A stretch of DNA of 36,975 nt from Iodobacter fluviatilis (GTDB lineage: Bacteria > Pseudomonadota > Gammaproteobacteria > Burkholderiales > Chitinibacteraceae), in NCBI RefSeq assembly GCF_900451195.1, contig NZ_UGHR01000007.1, positions 1-36,975 of the forward strand. Direction: 5' to 3'. The notes under the pieces are model-generated. The model worked only from the letters and a program-made list of their open reading frames with translations, ran no database searches and was not told where the DNA came from. Positions within the stretch are counted from its first letter, which is position 1; each line of letters opens with the position of its first letter. Position numbers and translations under genes: made by a program. Shown here piece by piece: positions 11,246 through 19,137 of this stretch.

Positions 11246-12325
11246 TTATTCCTGATGCTGATGCAAAGCAAGCAAATCAAAAAGCTGAGGCTCGAAATAC
11301 TCGCCCTTCTCATCCCAGTGCCGCAGCTGGAAAGCCAGTTTCTCTAAAGAGATGTGCCCTACTCCAAAACGATCACGGGTTCTTTTTAGCATCTGGGCCT
11401 GGCCTAATAAAAAAGCACGCCGGTCTTCAATTTCTTTTCTTTCCCGCCGATGCGCACCCAAAGACAAATGCAGCCAGATCACCATGGGGGCAGCAAGCCA
11501 CCACCATTCCATAAACAAGCTCACCAGCGCCAGCAGCGATAAAGAGATATACCAGCACTGATCGGCAAATTCGAATTGAGGCATCCAGTTTGATAAAGAG
11601 GGCCAGCGGCGCTTCAGTAACGATGCAGTAAGCTGGTCATCCAATGCATCATGTTTTTTCCGTGCGAGGCCGGTATCTAGGGCTAGGGTGACATACCACT
11701 GGGTAATCAGGGGGCAATGCAGCCATGGTGAAGCCAGATAACGCTGCAAGTGCTCACTAAGCTGCGTTTTGAATTCTTCACTCAGCAGGGGCGGCACGCT
11801 GTCATTTTGCATTTCGCTATGTGCATGCTGAACCAGCAACGGATAGCCTGCCACATCCGTCAGCTCGCGGCGGCGGTTAGACAGCAAATCAGGGGGCAGC
11901 GCTAATGTTGGGTGATCAAGGCGTACATAATTAAACAATAAAGCTTCTAAAACGGTGAAGTCTGGCGTTTTTCCCTGCTCATTTTTTAGCTGATCACGTA
12001 AGCGAATAATTTCAGCCGAAACCAAGGAAGCAATGGGCAATGCTTCAGGCACCCATGTAAACCGAAGTAAGTTTTCTGCTTTATAAAACGCCTCTTCATA
12101 CTGGCGGGCATAGCCTTCGTAATACATGCCCATGGCTTCAGCATCGCGCGTTTTATCTCCGGTCAGCAGGGGCAAAGTAGGCGGTGAGCGTTTTAAATCC
12201 AGACAAATCCGATTGGCGATGGTGGCCAGCTCAGGGGCAATCCCAGCACGGGCAAACAGGGGATCAAGCTCGCGCTTTTTTTGCCGAACCTGTTCCAACG
12301 CCTTCCAAACACTCCATTCCGCCAT
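11246..12325 (-). CDS. Hypothetical protein with central hydrophobic hairpin
   Basis: A 359-residue protein I do not recognise. Residues 1-250 are soluble, helical and rich in charged residues and Leu. A hydrophobic stretch at about 255-287 (LSLLALVSLFMEWWWLAAPMVIWLHLSL) could form two short membrane spans or one re-entrant hairpin. A basic C-terminal region (HRRERKEIEDRR) follows. There is no signal peptide, so it is likely a cytoplasmic-face membrane protein. The ATG has a good ribosome-binding site (CAGGAAAATA). The stop is 100 bases before dinB on the same strand. Codon use looks like its neighbours. No function is assigned. Confidence 0.75.
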   Translation of the reverse strand: MAEWSVWKALEQVRQKKRELDPLFARAGIAPELATIANRICLDLKRSPPTLPLLTGDKTRDAEAMGMYYEGYARQYEEAFYKAENLLRFTWVPEALPIASLVSAEIIRLRDQLKNEQGKTPDFTVLEALLFNYVRLDHPTLALPPDLLSNRRRELTDVAGYPLLVQHAHSEMQNDSVPPLLSEEFKTQLSEHLQRYLASPWLHCPLITQWYVTLALDTGLARKKHDALDDQLTASLLKRRWPSLSNWMPQFEFADQCWYISLSLLALVSLFMEWWWLAAPMVIWLHLSLGAHRRERKEIEDRRAFLLGQAQMLKRTRDRFGVGHISLEKLAFQLRHWDEKGEYFEPQLFDLLALHQHQE

Positions 12326-12386
12326 TATTTTCCTGAATTACCGATTACAGAGAGAAACACAAACTTAAAAATGCACAGCATAAATA

Positions 12387-12420
12387 AAGCCGCGAAGCAC
12401 CTGACTCATCAACGCGGCTT
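12387..12420 (-). terminator. Stem-loop terminator after the nitroreductase gene
   Basis: AAGCCGCG and CGCGGCTT enclose an 18-base loop, and the minus-strand sequence continues TTTATTTATG. It is weaker than a textbook terminator because of the loop size and interrupted T-run, but it is correctly placed for the leftward operon. Confidence 0.6.
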
Positions 12421-12445
12421 ATTTTCCCTACAGTTTCAAAAAAGA

Positions 12446-13048
12446 TTATTCAATCCGGCAAGCTTGAGCAAAATCCAGGCGAGGATTTCTTGGGTAAAGC
12501 TGAGTGGTATCGCCATAACCCAAATTAATCAGAAAATTAGAACGCCATTGGCTACCGGCAAAAAAAGCCTCATCCACTTTGCTCTGATCAAAACCAGACA
12601 TTGGCCCGCAGTCTAAGCCTAATGTGCGTGCAGCCATAATTAAATAAGCACCTTGCAAACTACCATTTCTTTGTACTGTGCTATTAATGGCTGCTTCATT
12701 ACCAGCAAACCAGCTTTTTGCATCTGCTTGCGGAAATAACACAGGCAATTGCTCATAAAACTCTAGATCATGGGCCACAATCACCGTCACCGGTGCTTTC
12801 ATGGTTTTTTCAATATTACCTTCACTCAGGCTAGGCAATAATTTGGCCTTAGCCGCTGGGGATTTAACAAAAACAAACCGTGCCGGGGCCGCATTAGCCG
12901 ATGTAGGTGCCCATTTTAATAAATCATAAAGCTGATTCAATAACTCATCACTTACATCACGATCCTGCCAAGCATTATGTGTACGTGCTTCAGTAAATAA
13001 TTGCGCCTGAGCTTTGTGATTTAAAACTGAATCTATAATTAAAGTCAT
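12446..13048 (-). CDS. RutE-like nitroreductase (putative malonic semialdehyde reductase)
   Basis: FMN-dependent oxidoreductase of the nitroreductase fold. It aligns closely with E. coli RutE (196 aa): [67 protein letters not shown] and LINLGYGD. In E. coli RutE helps detoxify malonic semialdehyde in uracil breakdown, but no other rut gene is here, so the natural substrate is open. The ATG overlaps the stop of the upstream polyphosphate kinase gene by three bases in the form ATGA, with AAGGAAAAGAAAAA as ribosome-binding site, so translation is coupled. Confidence 0.85.
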   Translation of the reverse strand: MTLIIDSVLNHKAQAQLFTEARTHNAWQDRDVSDELLNQLYDLLKWAPTSANAAPARFVFVKSPAAKAKLLPSLSEGNIEKTMKAPVTVIVAHDLEFYEQLPVLFPQADAKSWFAGNEAAINSTVQRNGSLQGAYLIMAARTLGLDCGPMSGFDQSKVDEAFFAGSQWRSNFLINLGYGDTTQLYPRNPRLDFAQACRIE

Positions 13049-14541
13049 TTTTTCTTTTCCTTGCTTTGTAAACGAGACTCTAAAGCCTCACAGAGTTTTT
13101 CTAAAATGCTGATTCTGGCCTGGTATTTATTATTCGCGCCTATCATATGCCAGGGTGCGTGCAGTGTATTGGTACGGTCAATCATATCGCTGGCCGCCAC
13201 AATATATTCATCCCATTTATCGCGGTTACGCCAGTCTTCATCGGTGATTTTAAAACGCTTAAATTCAGTTTGCTCGCGTTCTTCAAAACGCCTTAATTGC
13301 TCTTCCTTGCTGATGGCCAGCCAAAACTTTAATACGATACTGTTAGCGGCATCTAATTCTGCTTCAAAATCGTTGATTTCGTTATAGGCACGCATCCAGT
13401 CTGCACGCTGAGCAAAACCCTCGACCCGTTCAACTAAAACACGGCCATACCATGAACGATCAAAGATAGTCATGCGCCCATGTTGAGGCACATGCCGCCA
13501 AAAACGCCAGAGGTAGGGCTGAGCGCGCTCTTCTTCTGTTGGCGCAGCAACAGGAACCACCCGGTACTGGCGAGCATCCAGTGCAGCGGTAATCCGCCGA
13601 ATACTGCCACCTTTGCCCGCTGCATCCATTCCCTCAAATACTAAAGAAACCGACATTTCTTTAAATTTTGGGTGGCGGGTCAGCAAATTAAGGCGGCCTT
13701 GTAATTCTTCAAGCTTAACCGAGTAATCTGCCTTGCTTAAATTGCTATCTAGCTGCAATTTATCCAGGAGGCGTAATCCATCAATCGAGGGGAGCAATGG
13801 TGCGGCTTCGATTCGCTTCTGCGTTAAAGTGCCGCGCTCCAAATGGTGCTTAATTGCTTCTTCAATCTGCTTGCCTACCGTGAGCGAGCGATAATTTGCA
13901 TCCGTCCCTTCGATAACCCGCCACGGTGAATCTGCCAGATTTGAGCGCATGACCATAGCCAATTGCGCTTCCATAATCTGATCGTAATATTTCAAAAATT
14001 GCTTATCCTGATCGGTAACACGCCAGGCGGTGCGATCATCGGCCTCCAGCTTCTTAATGCGTTTTTTCAGCTCATCTTTGGGCAAGTGCAGCCAAAACTT
14101 CAGCAGCAATACGCCTTCATCGGAGAGCATTTTCTCAAAACGCGCAATGCGCTCTACTTCATGCTCAAAGCGATCCGCGTAGCCGCCCTGCAAGTAATCC
14201 CACATCGGCCCCGCATACCAGCCACCAAACATCAGTGAAATTTTGCCTTTGGGAGGAAGTGCCCGCCAGAAACGCCACATGGCGGGCCTAGCCAGCTCTT
14301 CATCACTTTTAACCCCAAAAGCATGGCTTTCAATCAGCCTAGGATCCAGCCATTCCAGAAGTAAATTAGCGGTTTCTGCCTTCCCCGCAGTGGGCACGCC
14401 CCCCAAAAGAATCACCACAGGAAAATTAGCCTGCTCTTTTAATTGGTATTGCACGGCCAGCAAGGCCTCACGCAATAAAGGCTCTTGCTCTTTATAAATA
14501 GCTTTATCTACTTTGTGGCCTAACTGTGCAGATTCAAACAT
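13045..14541 (-). CDS. pap: Polyphosphate:AMP phosphotransferase (two-domain PPK2)
   Basis: Cytoplasmic PPK2-family enzyme expected to phosphorylate AMP to ADP with polyphosphate as donor. The 498-aa length and two fused PPK2 domains match the class II polyphosphate:AMP phosphotransferases. The C-terminal domain has an intact Walker A (GMDAAGKGG, residues 304-312) and lid/Walker B region ([16 protein letters not shown] from residue 361). The N-terminal domain keeps a P-loop-like GVPTAGKAE (48-56) but has [10 protein letters not shown] in place of the DRSWYGR lid, so it is probably not catalytic. This asymmetry is known for the class. The ATG is preceded by GGGGGTAAGG. The downstream nitroreductase is translationally coupled. 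Confidence 0.9.
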   Translation of the reverse strand: MFESAQLGHKVDKAIYKEQEPLLREALLAVQYQLKEQANFPVVILLGGVPTAGKAETANLLLEWLDPRLIESHAFGVKSDEELARPAMWRFWRALPPKGKISLMFGGWYAGPMWDYLQGGYADRFEHEVERIARFEKMLSDEGVLLLKFWLHLPKDELKKRIKKLEADDRTAWRVTDQDKQFLKYYDQIMEAQLAMVMRSNLADSPWRVIEGTDANYRSLTVGKQIEEAIKHHLERGTLTQKRIEAAPLLPSIDGLRLLDKLQLDSNLSKADYSVKLEELQGRLNLLTRHPKFKEMSVSLVFEGMDAAGKGGSIRRITAALDARQYRVVPVAAPTEEERAQPYLWRFWRHVPQHGRMTIFDRSWYGRVLVERVEGFAQRADWMRAYNEINDFEAELDAANSIVLKFWLAISKEEQLRRFEEREQTEFKRFKITDEDWRNRDKWDEYIVAASDMIDRTNTLHAPWHMIGANNKYQARISILEKLCEALESRLQSKEKKK

Positions 14542-14675
14542 GCCTTACCCCCAGCGTTGAGTAAGTTCATTATCAGTCAGGAGTGCGAAATTACACCAGT
14601 ACCAATATGACGAAAAATGTATTTAATACAGAGCAGTTTAAAAACCTAGCCGCCTGAGTACGGCTTGTTCAGACG

Positions 14676-14700
14676 AAAAAAAAGGAAGCAAGCTTCCTTT
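14676..14700 (-). terminator. Terminator of erpA
   Basis: The minus strand reads AAAGGAAG, a 4-base loop, CTTCCTTT and further Ts. It lies 21 bases after the erpA stop. Confidence 0.88.
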
Positions 14701-14721
14701 TCTGTGATGGTGCTAAAGAGT

Positions 14722-15072
14722 TTACACCGAGAATGAAGAACCACAACCGCAAGTGGTCGATGCATTCGGGTTCTTAATGGTGAACTGAGAGCCTTCAAGG
14801 CTTTCCACATAATCGATCTCGGCCCCCACCAGATATTGATAGCTCATCGGATCAACCAGCAAGGTGACGCCGTTTTTTTCAACCGGGGTATCGTCTTCAT
14901 TCATGATTTCGTCAAATGTGAAACCATACTGGAAGCCAGAACAGCCGCCGCCGGTTACAAACACACGAAGTTTCAGATCCGGATTGCCTTCTTCGATAAT
15001 TAAATCACGGACTTTTTCCGCAGCAGAATCAGTGAAAACAAAGGGGATTGGCATGTCGGTCACAGTGTTCAT
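14722..15072 (-). CDS. erpA: Iron-sulfur cluster insertion protein ErpA
   Basis: A-type carrier that delivers [4Fe-4S] or [2Fe-2S] clusters to apo-proteins, in E. coli including the isoprenoid enzymes IspG and IspH. The 116-aa protein has the three conserved cluster cysteines, Cys44 ([11 protein letters not shown]) and Cys108/Cys110 (TTCGCGSSF), and the family length (E. coli 114). I chose the ATG at 15072 because GGAG lies seven bases upstream; a TTG four codons earlier is less likely. It has its own promoter and terminator, and a probable IscR type 1 site over the transcription start. Confidence 0.96.
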   Translation of the reverse strand: MNTVTDMPIPFVFTDSAAEKVRDLIIEEGNPDLKLRVFVTGGGCSGFQYGFTFDEIMNEDDTPVEKNGVTLLVDPMSYQYLVGAEIDYVESLEGSQFTIKNPNASTTCGCGSSFSV

Positions 15073-15086
15073 GGGACACTCCAAAA

Positions 15087-15111
15087 ATAGTTGACTAAAA
15101 GGATAAGGTAT
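15087..15111 (+). promoter_or_regulatory. Probable IscR type 1 binding site at erpA
   Basis: Against the E. coli type 1 consensus as I recall it (ATA-SYY-GACT-RWWW-Y-AGTC-RRS-TAT, 25 bases) this site matches at 21 positions. The left half is complete (ATAGTTGACTAAAA) and the right half ends AAGGTAT but lacks a good AGTC. It overlaps the -10 box and the predicted transcription start of erpA. In E. coli erpA is one of the few promoters with a type 1 site. No iscR gene is in the window. Confidence 0.6.
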
Positions 15112-15139
15112 TATCTACCGCGCAAGCTACAGCGGTCAA
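15110..15139 (-). promoter_or_regulatory. erpA promoter
   Basis: The minus strand has TTGACC (15139-15134), an 18-base spacer and GATAAT (15115-15110), a good sigma-70 promoter about 38 bases upstream of the ErpA start codon. It lies in the gap after the bactofilin gene. Confidence 0.7.
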
Positions 15140-15158
15140 TATTCGGCAGCGGCAACGG

Positions 15159-15569
15159 TCATTCTTCTACCGTTGCTACACTGGCCGGATCAATTTCTTC
15201 CTGCTTGCCATTGCTTAAATGCAGCAGCTTGCCCTGAATCATTGCCCCAGCATGCATTTCTAAAGTTTTATAGCTCAGGTCACCCTTAATGCGGGCCTTG
15301 GTTTGCAGTTCAACATATTGAGCCACTTCAATCGGCCCAATAATCTCGCCGTTATGAATCAGATGAGAGCATTGTACGCTGCCTTCAATACGTGCTTTTT
15401 CACTGATGACCAAAGTACCACTTTTAGGATCACTGGCGGAGACACGGCCAATCACCGTCCCATCAATTCTTAAACCACCCGAAAAACTAATATCGCCCCG
15501 CACCGTCGTACCTTGCCCAATCAGGCTATCAATCTTGGTTGAACCTTTTTTACTTTTAAACACGCTCAT
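15159..15569 (-). CDS. Bactofilin family cytoskeletal protein
   Basis: Polymer-forming beta-helical scaffold protein. A short basic N-terminal tail (SVFKSKKGSTK) precedes the bactofilin core with its repeating turns (IDSLIGQGTTVRGDISFSGGLRIDGTVIGRV and RIEGSVQC, RIKGDLSY, IQGKLLHL). Length 136 aa is normal. Bactofilins anchor peptidoglycan enzymes or polar proteins; here the partner is likely the co-transcribed coiled-coil membrane protein (inference). The ATG at 15569 overlaps the upstream stop (ATGA), but GGGAGG touches it directly. A GTG two codons later (15563) has ideal spacing to that ribosome-binding site and may be the true start. Confidence 0.92.
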   Translation of the reverse strand: MSVFKSKKGSTKIDSLIGQGTTVRGDISFSGGLRIDGTVIGRVSASDPKSGTLVISEKARIEGSVQCSHLIHNGEIIGPIEVAQYVELQTKARIKGDLSYKTLEMHAGAMIQGKLLHLSNGKQEEIDPASVATVEE

Positions 15570-16279
15570 CCTCCCTTTTTCTGGCAGCTGGCAACCGCCT
15601 GCTTATTGTTATCCGTAAAAATACGCGCTTCAAATAATTGAGGCAAAGCACCTGAGGGCAGAGTCAGCTCGCCTTCCTGCCGCAAATAATGGCTAAATTT
15701 CACCGGTAAGGGTTCGATCTGCATATTTTGTCGTTTGCCGTGTTCCTGATATTGCACGCTGGCCTGTAAACGCCCAGCAAACTCTGTGCTGCGGTCAGTT
15801 CCCTGCACCAGCAGCAAGCGATAGCGCCAACGCCCGCCGCCCACTGATTGCAACTCGCACGCGCTAAAGCTTACGGCTCGGTTACGATCATTGCTTTGTA
15901 ATAAAGATTCAAAAAAAGACAGGGCCTCCTGCTTTGCAGCCAATTCGCTCTGCGCCGTGCTTAAGGCCTGAACCAAACCATCGCGCTCGCCCTGACCCAC
16001 TTTAATTTGCTGCTCCAGCAGTTGCAGCTTCGCCTGCCCCGCGCCTAATTGCTCAGTCTGGCTTGCGAGACGCTGCATTTTTTCTGCCAAATACGCCGCA
16101 TTGCGGTTTAAAGCATATTGATAACCCACATAGGCACCAAAACCTAAAAAACTCATCGCCATACAAAATAAGGCAGCAATACGCAGCAGTCGCCCCCGCC
16201 AGCCAATCACAGGCTGCAGCGACAAAGGCGCAGCCATCAGCCGCGCACGTTGCAAACGATAAAAACGCTTGATAGGCAT
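15566..16279 (-). CDS. Single-span membrane protein with periplasmic coiled coil (DUF6776-like)
   Basis: A 237-residue bitopic membrane protein. A basic cytoplasmic tail (MPIKRFYRLQRARL and on) leads to one transmembrane segment (about 33-54), a coiled coil (about 58-122, with heptad-like LAEKMQRLASQTEQLGAG and following segments) and a C-terminal beta-rich domain (about 130-225). I associate this layout with the uncharacterised betaproteobacterial family next to bactofilins (DUF6776); the family name is from memory. The ATG follows directly on the argC stop (TAAATG), and the stop overlaps the bactofilin start, which suggests that bactofilin and this protein form a membrane-anchored complex. 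Confidence 0.78.
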   Translation of the reverse strand: MPIKRFYRLQRARLMAAPLSLQPVIGWRGRLLRIAALFCMAMSFLGFGAYVGYQYALNRNAAYLAEKMQRLASQTEQLGAGQAKLQLLEQQIKVGQGERDGLVQALSTAQSELAAKQEALSFFESLLQSNDRNRAVSFSACELQSVGGGRWRYRLLLVQGTDRSTEFAGRLQASVQYQEHGKRQNMQIEPLPVKFSHYLRQEGELTLPSGALPQLFEARIFTDNNKQAVASCQKKGG

Positions 16280-17308
16280 TTAAGGCAGTAAAGGCACAAC
16301 GTCGAGGCCGGTACCTTCAGGCAAATCGAAGAGGATATTCATATTTTGCACTGCTTGCCCTGCCGCACCTTTGACCAGATTATCAATGGCCGACAAGATT
16401 ACCACCGTGTCGCCGCCTTGCGGGCGGTGCACCGCAATCCGACATATATTGGCACCACGAACAGAGCGTGTTTCCGGATGCGAGCCAGCAGGCAACACAT
16501 CAACAAATTGCTCACCCTGATAACGTTGCTCAAACAGCGCCTGCAGATCAACATCTTTAGTTATTTTGGCATAGAGCGTGGCATGGATACCGCGGATCAG
16601 CGGTGTAAGATGAGGTACAAAAGTTAAGCCTACAGGAGCGCCTGATGCACGGGCCAAGCCCTGACGAATTTCTGGCAAATGCCGATGGCCTGCCACTCCG
16701 TATGCCTTGAAATTATCAGCCGCTTCGGAAAATAAAGCACCTAATTCGGCTTTGCGCCCGGCTCCGGAAACACCCGACTTACAATCTGCAATCAGGCTGC
16801 TGGTATCAATGACTCCCGCCTCAATCAAGGGCAAGAAACCCAATTGCACTGCAGTAGGATAGCAGCCAGGATTAGCAATTAAACGAGCCCCTTTAATTGC
16901 AGCACGATTAATTTCCGGCAAACCATAAACGGCCTCTTCAACCAACTCCGGCGAGGCATGTTGCATGCCATACCATTTAGACCACTCTGCGAGATCTTTA
17001 ATACGGTAATCCGCAGCCAGATCAATCACTTTGACCCCAGCATTTAATAGCTCACGCGCTTGTTGCATCGCAATGCCATTGGGGGTCGCAAAAAACACCA
17101 CATCGCATTCAGTAAGACAGGCTTCTTCAGGTGTAGAGAAAGCCAAATCTACCCAGCCTCGAAGGCTTGGGTACATTTCTGCCACTTTCATGCCCGCTTC
17201 TTTACGAGAAGTCACGGCCTGTAATTTCACACCAGAATGACGAGCTAACAAACGTAATAGTTCTACGCCGGTATACCCCGTACCACCAACAATCCCCACC
17301 TTAATCAT
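16280..17308 (-). CDS. argC: N-acetyl-gamma-glutamyl-phosphate reductase
   Basis: NADPH-dependent third step of arginine biosynthesis, reducing N-acetylglutamyl phosphate to the semialdehyde. A Rossmann motif [17 protein letters not shown] lies at the N-terminus, and the catalytic Cys is in [11 protein letters not shown] (about residue 149). The conserved [12 protein letters not shown] and the HRHLPEI His follow. At 342 aa it is the short (type 1) ArgC. It is the first gene of a tight operon with the coiled-coil protein and bactofilin. Only a weak ribosome-binding site (AAAGAGAC) precedes the ATG, and no clear ArgR box is seen. Confidence 0.96.
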   Translation of the reverse strand: MIKVGIVGGTGYTGVELLRLLARHSGVKLQAVTSRKEAGMKVAEMYPSLRGWVDLAFSTPEEACLTECDVVFFATPNGIAMQQARELLNAGVKVIDLAADYRIKDLAEWSKWYGMQHASPELVEEAVYGLPEINRAAIKGARLIANPGCYPTAVQLGFLPLIEAGVIDTSSLIADCKSGVSGAGRKAELGALFSEAADNFKAYGVAGHRHLPEIRQGLARASGAPVGLTFVPHLTPLIRGIHATLYAKITKDVDLQALFEQRYQGEQFVDVLPAGSHPETRSVRGANICRIAVHRPQGGDTVVILSAIDNLVKGAAGQAVQNMNILFDLPEGTGLDVVPLLP

Positions 17309-17445
17309 GCTGTATCGTCTCTTTTTGTTAGGTATGCCGAATCTTAAAACAAAAAGGGCACTACTCGCCCAAACATTTCACGAAAATATTAGAAAAACTG
17401 CTTGTTCAGTCAAACTTCGTAAGCTATTTACTAGGCCCAGATAAC

Positions 17446-17473
17446 ACAAAAGCCACCCGAGGGTGGCTTTTGT
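17446..17473 (-). terminator. Terminator of the rplM-rpsI operon
   Basis: A 13-bp perfect stem (ACAAAAGCCACCC with GGGTGGCTTTTGT) and a 2-base apical gap, with T-rich ends on both strands. It sits 20 bases after the rpsI stop. Confidence 0.88.
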
Positions 17474-17492
17474 AGAAAGCAGTTCCAGCGAA

Positions 17493-17885
17493 TTAACGCT
17501 TGGAGAACTGTTTGCGACGACGAGCGCCGTGCAGACCCACTTTCTTACGTTCAACTTCACGAGCATCGCGAGTAACAAGACCTGCTGCTTTGAGGCTGCC
17601 TTTAAGAGCTGCATCAAATTCAATCAGAGCACGAGTTACACCGTGACGAATCGCACCGGCTTGGCCGGTTTCACCACCACCAACAACATTAACCATAATG
17701 TCGAAGGATTCGAGGTTTGCGGTCAGTTCCAGAGGCTGGCGAACGACCATGCGACTAGTTTCGCGAGGAAAGTAAGAATCAACCGGCTTGCCGTTGACTA
17801 TGATATTGCCGCTACCTTTGGCTACGAACACACGAGCAACTGCGCTCTTGCGACGGCCGGTACCGTAATAGTATTTACCTACCAT
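17493..17885 (-). CDS. rpsI: 30S ribosomal protein S9
   Basis: Small-subunit protein whose C-terminal tail reaches the P-site tRNA. The 130-aa protein has the family sequence [15 protein letters not shown] at the N-terminus and ends in the invariant basic tail [16 protein letters not shown] precedes the ATG. It lies 34 bases behind rplM in the conserved rplM-rpsI operon. Confidence 0.99.
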   Translation of the reverse strand: MVGKYYYGTGRRKSAVARVFVAKGSGNIIVNGKPVDSYFPRETSRMVVRQPLELTANLESFDIMVNVVGGGETGQAGAIRHGVTRALIEFDAALKGSLKAAGLVTRDAREVERKKVGLHGARRRKQFSKR

Positions 17886-17919
17886 GATACAAATTCCTTA
17901 GTAGAAAACGCGTTAACGC

Positions 17920-18348
17920 TTAGATAGAAAAGGTTTTAGGCTGTTGCGCGGTGTGCGGATGTTCGCTACCTGCATAAACCTTCATCTTTTTGATCATAGC
18001 GTAGCCGAGAGGACCCTTTGGAAGCATGCCCTTAACAGCCATTTCTAGCACGCGTCCCGGGAATTTTTCTTGCATCTCGGAAAAGGTGCGCTGGTAAATA
18101 CCACCTGGGTGACCAGTGTGGCGGTAGTAAATTTTATCTGTTGCTTTGTTGCCGGTTACGCGGATCTTGTCTGCGTTCACCACCACGATGTGGTCACCAC
18201 AGTCTACGTGAGGGGTGTACTCAGCTTTGTGCTTGCCACGCAGACGTTTAGCGACTTCAGCCGCGAGACGACCGAGAACCATATCGGTAGCATCAACAAC
18301 GAACCACTCGCGCTTAACTTCGTGCGGTTTGGCAGAAAAGGTTTTCAT
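17920..18348 (-). CDS. rplM: 50S ribosomal protein L13
   Basis: Early-assembling large-subunit protein, 142 aa, the same length as E. coli L13. Family blocks [49 protein letters not shown] and [12 protein letters not shown] are all present. It is first in the rplM-rpsI operon behind a near-consensus promoter. Confidence 0.99.
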   Translation of the reverse strand: MKTFSAKPHEVKREWFVVDATDMVLGRLAAEVAKRLRGKHKAEYTPHVDCGDHIVVVNADKIRVTGNKATDKIYYRHTGHPGGIYQRTFSEMQEKFPGRVLEMAVKGMLPKGPLGYAMIKKMKVYAGSEHPHTAQQPKTFSI

Positions 18349-18386
18349 GACTGCTCTTCCACGTTACGATTTTGAGAAAGTCGCGG

Positions 18387-18416
18387 ATTATATCTGTACC
18401 CGCATTTACTTGTCAA
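18387..18416 (-). promoter_or_regulatory. Near-consensus promoter of rplM-rpsI
   Basis: The minus strand has TTGACA (18416-18411), an 18-base spacer and TATAAT (18392-18387). Both hexamers are perfect sigma-70 consensus. The predicted start lies about 30 bases before the rplM ATG. Confidence 0.9.
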
Positions 18417-18453
18417 ATCTAGTGACTACCCATTTCAAAAATGGGCCTAGTCT

Positions 18454-18481
18454 AAAAAAAACGCAACCCATCTGGATTGCG
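18454..18481 (-). terminator. Leftward terminator with no obvious gene upstream
   Basis: The minus strand forms CGCAATCC-AGAT-GGGTTGCG (one G-U pair) followed by eight Ts, a good rho-independent terminator. No leftward gene lies between it and the OsmC gene, so it either protects rplM from stray transcription, ends a small RNA, or is a remnant. Confidence 0.7.
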
Positions 18482-18676
18482 TGAAATCCCACCAAAAAGG
18501 AGGATGGAGGAGACAACAACAAAGTAAAAAACACTCTGATGTTAGGGCCATTATCACGTGAGACAGAAAGCATGACAAGACATATTTTGCGATGCAAAAT
18601 ACCAGGCGCGATGTCCGGCATGCTACCAGGGCAATAAACCATGCATAAAAACCCCGGCAAACACAGGAAAAACGAA
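18482..18676. other. Spacer with an orphan ribosome-binding leader and a palindrome
   Basis: The plus strand contains AAGGAGGATGGAGGAGACAA near 18496-18516, which looks like a strong translation leader, but no gene of normal length follows (the best frame from the ATG at 18539 gives 32 residues). A perfect palindrome TATTTTGC-GAT-GCAAAATA occupies 18583-18601, about 75 bases before the OsmC start, and may be an operator for it. Confidence 0.45.
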
Positions 18677-19096
18677 ATGAAAGTGCGCGTTAAATGGGTA
18701 GAAGAAGTGAGTTTTTTAGCTCAGTCAGAATCAGGCCATGCAGTGCTTATGGATGGCCCGCCAGAGGGTGGAGGCCGGAATCTGGGCCCCAGACCGATGG
18801 AAATGGTACTGATGGGCACGGCAGGCTGCTCGGCTTATGATGTTATCCATATCCTCAAAAAAGGCCGGGCAGACGTCAGGGACTGCGTTGTAGACGTTGA
18901 TGCAGAACGCGCAGATACAGAGCCCAAAGTTTTCACAAAAATTCACTTGCACTACACCGTAACAGGTAAAGATTTAAAAGCCGAACAGGTGGAGCGAGCG
19001 ATCAAATTATCTGCAGAAAAGTATTGTTCTGCATCGATCATGCTGGCAAAAAGCGCAATTATTACCCATGACTTTGTGGTGATTGAAGCCCAATAA
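18677..19096 (+). CDS. OsmC-family protein (YhfA type)
   Basis: A 139-residue OsmC/Ohr-fold protein. It aligns along its length with E. coli YhfA: VKWVEEVSFLAQSESGHAVLMDG, PMEMVLMGTAGCSAYDV and SAEKYCSASIMLAKSA. The two conserved cysteines of the OsmC fold are present (AGCSA and EKYCS), so thiol-peroxidase activity is possible, but the YhfA group itself has no proven role. I chose the ATG at 18677 because CAGGAAAAACGA precedes it and YhfA begins at the same point; an upstream start at 18641 would add 12 unconserved residues. It is monocistronic and shares a terminator with the convergent transporter gene. Confidence 0.9.
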   Translation: MKVRVKWVEEVSFLAQSESGHAVLMDGPPEGGGRNLGPRPMEMVLMGTAGCSAYDVIHILKKGRADVRDCVVDVDAERADTEPKVFTKIHLHYTVTGKDLKAEQVERAIKLSAEKYCSASIMLAKSAIITHDFVVIEAQ

Positions 19097-19121
19097 AAAA
19101 CGCGCCACTGGCGCGTTTTTT
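19095..19121. terminator. Bidirectional terminator between convergent genes
   Basis: CGCGCC-ACT-GGCGCG is flanked by A-run and T-run, so it works on both strands, for the OsmC gene (rightward) and the formate/nitrite transporter (leftward). Confidence 0.9.
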
Positions 19122-19137
19122 ACAAAAAATATAGATT

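Noticed and set aside
18406..18660. 84-codon minus-strand frame between rplM and the OsmC gene
   Set aside because: It runs through the rho-independent terminator and the rplM promoter, has no ribosome-binding site, and has no recognisable composition.
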